Assembly: GCA_964454295.1 (NCBI GenBank) | Contig: CAYVTV010000044.1 | Coordinates: forward strand, 1-20,112 | Direction: 5' to 3' | Source: CAYVTV01 sp964454295 | Lineage (GTDB): Bacteria > Bacteroidota > Bacteroidia > Bacteroidales > GCA-2748055 | DNA length: 20,112 nt | Part shown: positions 1 through 6,684 of the stretch, piece after piece | Numbering within the stretch: position 1 is the first letter of the stretch | Layout of the letters: the number at the start of each line of letters is the position of its first letter | The notes under the pieces: model-generated | Seen by the model: the letters and a program-made list of their open reading frames with translations, nothing else | Told to the model about the DNA's origin: nothing | The model's database searches: none | Made by a program: the position numbers and the translations under genes

Positions 1-1759
1 AAGCTCTTTCATTATTACTGACCGATTTTTCCTTTACTTTTCCTGACTTTCCAAAGGATAACTCCCAATATTTTATCCATTTGCTCTTTGTATTTTTTTT
101 AAGATTTTTTTTCAGATCCTCAAGTGTGATAATATCACTTCCTATTTTGGAATATAATTCATCTTTTGATGTAACATTATAGGCAGGAAGTAACTTTTTA
201 AATATCCTGGAACTTGGAATAAGATTCAATTCTTTGAGTTTTTCCTCCAGAAGCTTCTTCCCCTTTTCTATCCTGTTTTTTGATTCAGCTTTCAGAGCTG
301 CTTTAATTGCGCTTTTTGCTTTGGCAGTAAAAACTGCATCCAACCGATCCCTTGTGAGTTTCTGACTGTCGGAAGTGATTATTTCAACCTGGTCCCCACT
401 CTGCAGTTTATGGTTAAGAGGCATCAACTGGTGGTTTATTTTTGCTCCTATTGCCTTATTACCTATTTCAGAATGAATTTCATATGCAAAATCAAGCGCT
501 GTTGCTCCCTGAGGGAGTGTTTTTAAATGACCTTTCGGGGTAAACAAGAAAATCTCAGAGGCAAACAAATTCAATTTAAAATCATCAAGGAATTCAAGCG
601 CATCTGAATCAGGGCTTTCGAGTACTTCTCTGATTTTTTTCAGCCATTTATCCAGCTCGGAATCGGTTGACCCTGGTTCTTTGTATTTCCAGTGAGCAGC
701 AAAACCTCTCTCAGCAATGGCATCCATCCTTCTGGACCTGATCTGAACTTCAATCCATTTACCATAAGGACCCATAACGGTAGCATGAAGTGCTTCGTAT
801 CCATTTGCTTTGGGAGTAGAAACCCAGTCTCTTATGCGGTCAGGTCTTGGAGGATAAATATCAGTGATCATAGAATAAATATTCCAGCATTGCGTTTTTT
901 CCGGAACATCAGGAAGAGGATCGAATATAATACGTATCGCCAGAAGATCAAAAATTTCCTCAAAACTCACATTTTTTTGCTGCATCTTATTCCATACGGA
1001 ATAAATGGATTTAGACCTTCCACTGATGTCGAAAGTTATTCCGTTTTTTTCGAGTTTATCAATAATGGGCAGAGAGAATTTATTGATAAGCTGTTCCCTT
1101 CTTTCTTCCGAATCCTTTATCTTTCCGATTATTTCATCGTATATTTTAGGATACCTGTATTTTAGGCTCAGGTCTTCGAGTTCGGTTTTAATTGCATATA
1201 ATCCAAGACGATGGGCCAGGGGGGCAAACAAATAAATAGTTTCATTAGCAATTTTAAGCTGTTTACTGCGAGGCAGAAAATCAAGGGTACGCATATTATG
1301 CAACCTGTCTGCCAGCTTTATTAATATAACCCTGACATCATCCGAAAGGGTGAGAAGCATTTTTCTGAAATTTTCTGCCTGCAAGGATGAATTTGTATCA
1401 AAAACACCCGAGATTTTTGTTAACCCATCTACAATGGAGGCAATTTTCTTCCCAAACAAATTTTCAACGTCTTCAATGGTGAAGTCAGTATCTTCAACAA
1501 CATCATGGATAAGGGCAGAAACAATAGAAGTAACACCCAGCCCTATTTCCTGGTTTACTATCTTTGCTACTGCAATGGGATGCAAAATATAGGGCTCACC
1601 GGATTTTCTTCTCATTCCCCGGTGTGCTTCCAATGCAAAATTAAACCCTTTAATAATTAACTGTTTATCGTTCTCATTCTTACAATATGAGCAATTCAAC
1701 AATAAATCATCAAATTGTTTGTGAATCTCTGCTATTTCTGTCTTCTCTATTACTGTCAT
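1..1759 (-). CDS. rsh: Bifunctional (p)ppGpp synthetase/hydrolase, long Rel/SpoT type (C-terminus missing, runs off left edge)
   Basis: Long RelA/SpoT homologue that makes and degrades the stringent-response alarmone (p)ppGpp in the cytosol. The minus-strand frame is open from ATG at 1757-1759 to the window edge, about 586 codons; family members are usually near 730 residues, so the C-terminal regulatory part (ACT region) lies outside. The HD hydrolase domain (about residues 30-185) has RRK at 50-52, HP at 60-61, the HDVVEDT motif (H85, D86, E89, D90) and KLADRLHNMR, so hydrolysis looks intact. The synthetase domain has GRSKSIYSVW (from G247), FDLLAIRII, NGYEALHATV and VQIRSRRM (from V338) followed by AAHWKYK, so synthesis looks intact too. 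A TGS domain spans about 400-462 (FTPKG at 406-410). A TAnnTTTG box lies 31 bases upstream. Family assignment is certain; the balance of the two activities cannot be read from sequence. Confidence 0.96.
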   Translation of the reverse strand, partial: MTVIEKTEIAEIHKQFDDLLLNCSYCKNENDKQLIIKGFNFALEAHRGMRRKSGEPYILHPIAVAKIVNQEIGLGVTSIVSALIHDVVEDTDFTIEDVENLFGKKIASIVDGLTKISGVFDTNSSLQAENFRKMLLTLSDDVRVILIKLADRLHNMRTLDFLPRSKQLKIANETIYLFAPLAHRLGLYAIKTELEDLSLKYRYPKIYDEIIGKIKDSEERREQLINKFSLPIIDKLEKNGITFDISGRSKSIYSVWNKMQQKNVSFEEIFDLLAIRIIFDPLPDVPEKTQCWNIYSMITDIYPPRPDRIRDWVSTPKANGYEALHATVMGPYGKWIEVQIRSRRMDAIAERGFAAHWKYKEPGSTDSELDKWLKKIREVLESPDSDALEFLDDFKLNLFASEIFLFTPKGHLKTLPQGATALDFAYEIHSEIGNKAIGAKINHQLMPLNHKLQSGDQVEIITSDSQKLTRDRLDAVFTAKAKSAIKAALKAESKNRIEKGKKLLEEKLKELNLIPSSRIFKKLLPAYNVTSKDELYSKIGSDIITLEDLKKNLKKNTKSKWIKYWELSFGKSGKVKEKSVSNNERA

Positions 1760-1789
1760 CTGCCAGAGAAATATGGTAAGTTAATTATA

Positions 1790-1797
1790 CAAAGTTA
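1790..1797 (-). promoter_or_regulatory. Candidate Bacteroidota -7 box for rsh
   Basis: On the minus strand this reads TAACTTTG, a perfect match to the phylum's TAnnTTTG -7 element, ending 30 bases before the rsh start codon. The only upstream TTTG-like element is about 13 bases away, shorter than the usual 17-23, so the -33 half is not convincing. It sits in the 64-base gap behind the type IX cargo gene, which suggests rsh can be transcribed on its own. Confidence 0.45.
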
Positions 1798-1823
1798 ATG
1801 ATTAATCCGACAAAAATTCATGA

Positions 1824-3326
1824 TTACCAGGGGTAAAAAAGAGTCAGAGTACCCGGCTTCTGCGTTTTTCGTATCCCGTTAAAAGATTTATATTCAATAT
1901 AATATAAATAAACCCCTTCAGACGCTTTTACACCATCAACATATCCATCCCATCCTTCTTCAGGATCACTGGTCTGAAATATCTTAATCCCGCTCCGATC
2001 GTATATTATCATAGTATATTCTTCAGGAAGAAAATTCAATACAGGTCTGAATATATCATTTTTCCCGTCTCCATCAGGAGTAAACGCATTTGGAAGATAA
2101 AGAACCGACTCCACAGGAATAACTACTTCATTGGAAAAAGCAATGACTCCGGTAGTGTTTTCAACTACACCAATTTTATATATAATCTCACCAGGTGACA
2201 GCTGACCGGAAATACCTGAAACATTATCATTGTATACCGTAACAGAGGAAGGCACTGTTGTATGAATAATAAGATCATCACTTGAAATGCCCCGGTAAAC
2301 GATATATTCCTTAACCCCATGTATGAACTCTTCGTAAGGATTCCATTGCAATAGTACATCAGTTTCGGATGAAGATCCCTGTAATAGAATATTAACCGCA
2401 AGGTTTGATTCTTTGATGATACGCAGGCATGAATTCAGAGCCCCGATTTTATAGTAAAAACTCTCTCTGCCGGTTATAGCAGAATCATAAATTTTTACCG
2501 GTTGAGTACTTACATCAGTTATTGCTTTTACCATAATAAAATCGGCATCCCTGTTCCTTGAACGAAGAAGCGCAAAATCATTAATTGAAGAAGTGTCAGT
2601 AAAGGAAAAAGATAACTCAACGACGTTCTTTTCATTAACACTGGCGTACTCCATGATCAGGTCCTCAGGAGGTCCGGGCATATAAGTATATTTACGTATA
2701 ATGTTTGAAAAAGACTGCAGTCCGTCATTCTTCAAGGTTATCACAAAGTAGGCATAATGACAATTCTCAGTTATACCCTGCTCGTCTATTCCGTTATCAA
2801 CAAATACCGTATCATATGAAAGTCCTGCTATACTGGAAAATTCCGACATGTTTCTTGAGCGGAACAACCTGTATCCTGCTATATTGTCATCCCATCCTGT
2901 ATATTTATTCCACTGAAGTATAATTCTGTTATTACAGGAATCATATTCAGATGAAATATATACTGTGCTGTGTTTGGGATAATCTTCGCGGGTGCTTAAA
3001 TTTCCTGAACTATCCTTTGCTGCAACACTGTAATATACTTTTCCTGATCCTGCCCCGCTTCCGGTATGGATATAATGACTTGCAGGTGCATCTACTGAAT
3101 CAATTGGAATTCCTCCTCCATAAGTAGTTTCTTCATAGTAGATAATATACTTTTCAACATTTTCAGTAGGACTCTCCACCCAGTAGATATGCGTGTTGTT
3201 TGTTGCTGTATCCACAGTGACCCGCTCAATATATGGAGCAACAGGCCGGACACCCTCCTGTGCCATTGCTATTTCATGTATGAAGAAAAACAGCAGTGTG
3301 ATTATATGGAGGTATCGGTACAACAT
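1824..3326 (-). CDS. Secreted Fn3-like protein with type IX secretion (gliding-motility type) C-terminal domain
   Basis: Predicted exported protein of 500 residues, function unknown. Residues 1-23 form a signal peptide (hydrophobic core ITLLFFFIHEIAMA, then Q). The body consists of about four fibronectin-type-III-like beta modules (roughly 26-111, 120-212, 215-310, 312-405), each with the W/F-N-x-Y and YxxYR/FRS patterns of such repeats. From about residue 406 there is a gliding-motility-associated C-terminal domain (TIGR04131-like, type B sorting signal): LPNAFTPDGDGKNDIFRP, then IYDRSGIKIF, GWDGYVDG and a final GTLTLFYPW. In this family the domain directs export through the type IX system and surface attachment. 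No catalytic domain is visible, so an adhesin or structural role is an inference. It is followed by rsh after 64 bases. ATG at 3324-3326. Confidence 0.9.
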   Translation of the reverse strand: MLYRYLHIITLLFFFIHEIAMAQEGVRPVAPYIERVTVDTATNNTHIYWVESPTENVEKYIIYYEETTYGGGIPIDSVDAPASHYIHTGSGAGSGKVYYSVAAKDSSGNLSTREDYPKHSTVYISSEYDSCNNRIILQWNKYTGWDDNIAGYRLFRSRNMSEFSSIAGLSYDTVFVDNGIDEQGITENCHYAYFVITLKNDGLQSFSNIIRKYTYMPGPPEDLIMEYASVNEKNVVELSFSFTDTSSINDFALLRSRNRDADFIMVKAITDVSTQPVKIYDSAITGRESFYYKIGALNSCLRIIKESNLAVNILLQGSSSETDVLLQWNPYEEFIHGVKEYIVYRGISSDDLIIHTTVPSSVTVYNDNVSGISGQLSPGEIIYKIGVVENTTGVIAFSNEVVIPVESVLYLPNAFTPDGDGKNDIFRPVLNFLPEEYTMIIYDRSGIKIFQTSDPEEGWDGYVDGVKASEGVYLYYIEYKSFNGIRKTQKPGTLTLFYPW

Positions 3327-3573
3327 GTGTCTCTGAAATAATCCAATAAAATTAATGTTTTTTTAATTTATTTAACAACGGGGTCATTAAGACTTTTCAA
3401 TATAACGAACACTCCGGACTTTTCCGGTTAAAAACCTTTCCTTATTCTATAAGACTATTTTTTTACCTTTGTTTCCTGTAAACTTGCATCAGTAGCACTA
3501 AGACAATCGCCGGTTGATGATTAACAGTTTATTATACAATTAGTTAGTTAAAAAGCAATTCCTGTTAATTCAT
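3327..3573. other. Divergent intergenic region, largest gap in the window (247 bases)
   Basis: A+T-rich spacer between the type IX cargo gene (minus) and the ClC gene (plus). I see no open frame, tRNA or strong hairpin. It contains one good -7 box for the plus strand (3464-3471) and no TAnnTTTG match for the minus strand. Confidence 0.6.
3464..3471 (+). promoter_or_regulatory. Candidate Bacteroidota -7 box for the ClC gene
   Basis: Reads TACCTTTG, matching TAnnTTTG, about 100 bases before the ATG at 3574. No TTG -33 element lies at the usual 17-23 base spacing, so this is a motif call only. If correct, the transcript has a leader of roughly 95 bases. Confidence 0.4.
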
Positions 3574-5349
3574 ATGAAGCACAGAGCATACCTCAGAATA
3601 CTTCTTTTAATCAGGGACAGATATTTCAGTCCCCGCAGCTTTATCATTTTTATGAGTTTCATTGTTGGGATGCTTGGTGGATTAGCTGCGGTAATATTAA
3701 AGAACACTGTGCATTTTACACACGAATTAATTACAAAAAGCATTATCATAGATAAATTATACTTTCTTTATTTTGCTTTACCACTTGTTGGCATTTTTTT
3801 AACTGTTCTTTTTGTAAAATATTTTGTCAGGGATAAAATTTCTCACGGGGTAAGCCGGATTCTGTATGCTATGTCAAGGAAAAAGAGCGAAATTAAGCCG
3901 CACAACACCTTTTCATCGATGATTGCCAGCACGCTAACCGTAGGATTTGGTGGTTCAGTCGGGCTTGAAGCACCCATAGTTCTTACAGGTTCTGCGCTGG
4001 GATCTAATATGGCCAAACTATTCAGACTGAACTACAGATCTGCCACTCTGATGATTGGATGCGGAGCAGCAGGTGCTATTGCCGGTATATTCAATGCTCC
4101 CATTGCAGCCATTTTATTTGCACTTGAAGTGCTAATGCTTGATCTTACTATGAGTTCTCTTGTTCCGTTAATGATATCTGCTGTAACAGGGACGGTTGTT
4201 TCCTATTTTCTGATGGGACGTGAAGTGGTATTCTCCTTTTCCATACAAGATCCTGTTGTTCTTGCGAATTTACCATTTTATATTTTACTGGGAATCATAT
4301 GTGGCCTTGTTTCCGTTTATGTTACCAGGGGAGTCAAATACTTCGAAGGACTGTCATCCTCTGTAAACAATCAATATAAAAAGATGTTACTGGGGGGAAG
4401 CATATTAGGTTTATTGATATTTCTTTTCCCCCCCCTTTATGGTGAAGGATATAATTCTCTAAAAGCCATTCTTACCGGTAATTTTTCTGACATGGCTGCA
4501 GGGAGCGTTTTTTATGGAATTCTTGATAACTACTGGTTGTTCCTGCTTTATTTATTGTTAATTCTGCTTTTTAAAGTAGTGGCGGTTTCAGTAACAACGG
4601 GTAGCGGAGGAGTCGGAGGTATCTTTGCTCCTGCCCTGTTTATGGGTGGCATCACAGGGTTCATAATATCGCATGCATTTAATGGAATTAATTTAATACC
4701 GGTATCTGAAAGGAATTTCACATTAGCAGGCATGGCAGGGGTGATGGCAGGGGTGATGCATGCTCCCTTTACTGCTATTTTTCTTATTGCTGAGCTGACA
4801 GGTGGCTATAGTTTATTCATACCCCTTATAATTACAGCAGCGGGGTCGTATCTGTCAACAATCTACTTTGAACCCCACTCCATTTATACCGACAGACTGG
4901 CAAGAAGAGGAGATCTTATTACACACCATAAAGATAAAGCCGTTCTTACTCTGCTGAAAATGGAAAGTGTCATTGAAAAGGATTTTACTATCGTTAAACC
5001 TGATGCTAAACTGGGTGATCTGGTAAAAGTTATTTCCCGATCCAAAAGAAATTTGTTTCCTGTTGTTGATGAAAATAAAAGTTTTCATGGTATTATATTA
5101 CTGGACAATGTAAGAGATATCATTTTCAATCAGGAAATGTACAACACAACGTATGTTCATGACCTGATAACTGATCCGCCGGCTATTATAACCATGTCGG
5201 AACGTATGGATAATGTGATGAAAAAGTTTGAAGAAACGGGAGCATGGAACCTTCCGGTTGTTGATAAAGGAATATATGTGGGTTTTATCTCAAAAGCAAA
5301 AATATTTAACATGTACCGGAAACTCCTGGTACAATTTTCTGATGAGTAA
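3574..5349 (+). CDS. ClC-family chloride channel/transporter with C-terminal CBS pair
   Basis: Inner-membrane anion-transport protein of 591 residues: a ClC core (about 1-435) with many membrane helices, then two CBS domains (about 475-525 and 530-585) of the kind that bind adenine nucleotides and regulate transport. The pore signatures can be placed against E. coli ClC: GLEAP (130-134) carries the external gating glutamate E132; GIFAP (349-353) is the GIFAP selectivity loop; Y412 in TGGYSLF matches the central tyrosine. Two positions differ. The GSGIP loop is SHGVS (90-94), with His for the pore serine. In FNAPIAAILFALEVL (173-187) E185 is kept but the next residue, the internal proton glutamate (E203 in E. 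coli), is V186, as in ClC channels. An anion channel or altered-coupling transporter is therefore possible. No operon partner; glyA follows after 49 bases with its own box. Confidence 0.95.
   Translation: MKHRAYLRILLLIRDRYFSPRSFIIFMSFIVGMLGGLAAVILKNTVHFTHELITKSIIIDKLYFLYFALPLVGIFLTVLFVKYFVRDKISHGVSRILYAMSRKKSEIKPHNTFSSMIASTLTVGFGGSVGLEAPIVLTGSALGSNMAKLFRLNYRSATLMIGCGAAGAIAGIFNAPIAAILFALEVLMLDLTMSSLVPLMISAVTGTVVSYFLMGREVVFSFSIQDPVVLANLPFYILLGIICGLVSVYVTRGVKYFEGLSSSVNNQYKKMLLGGSILGLLIFLFPPLYGEGYNSLKAILTGNFSDMAAGSVFYGILDNYWLFLLYLLLILLFKVVAVSVTTGSGGVGGIFAPALFMGGITGFIISHAFNGINLIPVSERNFTLAGMAGVMAGVMHAPFTAIFLIAELTGGYSLFIPLIITAAGSYLSTIYFEPHSIYTDRLARRGDLITHHKDKAVLTLLKMESVIEKDFTIVKPDAKLGDLVKVISRSKRNLFPVVDENKSFHGIILLDNVRDIIFNQEMYNTTYVHDLITDPPAIITMSERMDNVMKKFEETGAWNLPVVDKGIYVGFISKAKIFNMYRKLLVQFSDE
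4392..4433. other. G6/C8 homopolymer pair forming an intragenic hairpin
   Basis: Inside the ClC gene, GGGGGGAA (4392-4399) and TTCCCCCC (4426-4433) are perfect inverted repeats, giving an 8-bp stem with six G:C pairs and a 26-base loop. The C run extends to 4435 (eight C). The bases encode LGGS and FPPL, so they are explained by coding, but they could pause polymerase or slip in replication. Confidence 0.4.
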
Positions 5350-5353
5350 ATAG

Positions 5354-5361
5354 TAACTTTG
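5354..5361 (+). promoter_or_regulatory. Candidate Bacteroidota -7 box for glyA (and the receptor downstream)
   Basis: Reads TAACTTTG, matching TAnnTTTG, in the 49-base gap after the ClC stop codon and about 37 bases before the glyA ATG. No good -33 TTG at standard spacing is seen. Because the receptor gene starts 5 bases after glyA, this would be the promoter for both. Confidence 0.42.
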
Positions 5362-5398
5362 TCACCATAATTAATGTTTAAAATTAACAACTATAAAA

Positions 5399-6679
5399 AT
5401 GAAAAGAGATACAAAAGTTTTTCATCTTATTGAGGACGAATATCAGCGCCAGCGAAGAGGTATTGAACTGATAGCTTCAGAAAACTTTGTCAGTCAGCAG
5501 GTAATGGAAGCAATGGGATCCTGTTTAACAAACAAGTATGCTGAAGGTTATCCGGGGAGCAGGTATTATGGTGGCTGTGAAGTTGTAGACCAAACGGAAC
5601 AACTGGCAATTGACAGATTAAAGGAACTTTATAATGCTGAATATGTTAATGTTCAGCCGCACTCAGGCGCACAGGCCAATATGGCTGTATTCCTCACAGT
5701 ACTAAGTCCGGGAGATACTTTTATGGGACTGGACCTTTCTCATGGCGGGCATTTATCCCATGGATCGCCGGTAAACAGCAGCGGAATTCTGTACAAGGCT
5801 ATTTCCTATGGTCTGGATGAAAACACAGGTATTATTGATTACGATAAAATGGAGGAAACAGCCCTCCTTGAAAAACCAAAAATGATCATAGGTGGAGCAT
5901 CTGCCTACTCCAGAGATTGGGATTATGAAAGGATGAGGAACATTGCCGACAGGATAGGGGCAGTTTTTGTTGTGGATATGGCTCATCCGGCCGGACTGAT
6001 TGCTGCAGGACTTTTAAAAAATCCTTTAGAACATGCACATATTGTGACTTCCACGACACATAAAACCCTCAGGGGACCGAGAGGGGGAATCATATTAATA
6101 GGTCAGGATTTTGAAAATCCCTGGGGAATAGCTACAAAAAAAGGAGAGGTCAGAATGATGTCTTCCCTGCTGAATTCAGCAGTTTTTCCCGGTATACAGG
6201 GTGGTCCCTTGGAACATATTATTGCGGCAAAAGCTGTTGCATTTGGGGAGGCTTTACTGCCTGAATTTAAAGAATACCAGATGCAGGTTCAAAAGAATGC
6301 AAAACAAATGGCTGAAACATTTATTAACCTGGGATATAAGGTCGTTTCAGACGGTACCGACAATCATTCGATGTTAATTGACCTGCGTACCAAAGTTCCT
6401 GATATTAACGGCAAACAGGTTGAGAATACTCTTGTGAAAGCCGATATCACTGTTAATAAGAATATGGTGCCTTTCGATTCAAGATCGCCATTCCAGACTT
6501 CCGGAATCAGGGTTGGCACACCGGCAATAACAACCCGCGGAGTAAGGGAAGACTTAATTCCTGAGCTAGTAACCATGATGGATGAGGTGATTACTCATAT
6601 TGAGAATGAAACGGTAATTGAAAAAATCAGGAAAAAAGTTAATAGCATCATGGAAAAATATCCCATGTTCGCATATTAA
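5399..6679 (+). CDS. glyA: Serine hydroxymethyltransferase
   Basis: PLP-dependent cytosolic enzyme that interconverts serine plus tetrahydrofolate with glycine plus 5,10-methylene-tetrahydrofolate, supplying one-carbon units for purines, thymidylate and methionine. The 426-residue length fits the bacterial family. Visible signatures are IELIASENFVS near the N-terminus, NKYAEGYPGSRYYGG (substrate/dimer-interface region), QPHSGAQANMAV, VDMAHPAGLIAAG (PLP-contacting aspartate and histidine) and TSTTHKTLRGPRGG, in which K222 is the PLP-Schiff-base lysine. The C-terminal GTPAITTRG segment is also intact. ATG at 5399 follows an A-rich stretch without a Shine-Dalgarno sequence. The TonB-dependent receptor begins 5 bases after the stop, so the two are probably co-transcribed, although no functional link is evident. 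Confidence 0.98.
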   Translation: MKRDTKVFHLIEDEYQRQRRGIELIASENFVSQQVMEAMGSCLTNKYAEGYPGSRYYGGCEVVDQTEQLAIDRLKELYNAEYVNVQPHSGAQANMAVFLTVLSPGDTFMGLDLSHGGHLSHGSPVNSSGILYKAISYGLDENTGIIDYDKMEETALLEKPKMIIGGASAYSRDWDYERMRNIADRIGAVFVVDMAHPAGLIAAGLLKNPLEHAHIVTSTTHKTLRGPRGGIILIGQDFENPWGIATKKGEVRMMSSLLNSAVFPGIQGGPLEHIIAAKAVAFGEALLPEFKEYQMQVQKNAKQMAETFINLGYKVVSDGTDNHSMLIDLRTKVPDINGKQVENTLVKADITVNKNMVPFDSRSPFQTSGIRVGTPAITTRGVREDLIPELVTMMDEVITHIENETVIEKIRKKVNSIMEKYPMFAY

Positions 6680-6684
6680 TTCGC

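Noticed and set aside
692..1592. Plus-strand open frames opposite rsh
   Set aside because: They are antisense shadows of an intact Rel/SpoT gene whose motifs are unmistakable on the minus strand.
3327..3573. Riboswitch or small RNA in the largest intergenic gap
   Set aside because: I found no strong paired structure or terminator, only A+T-rich sequence and one -7 box.
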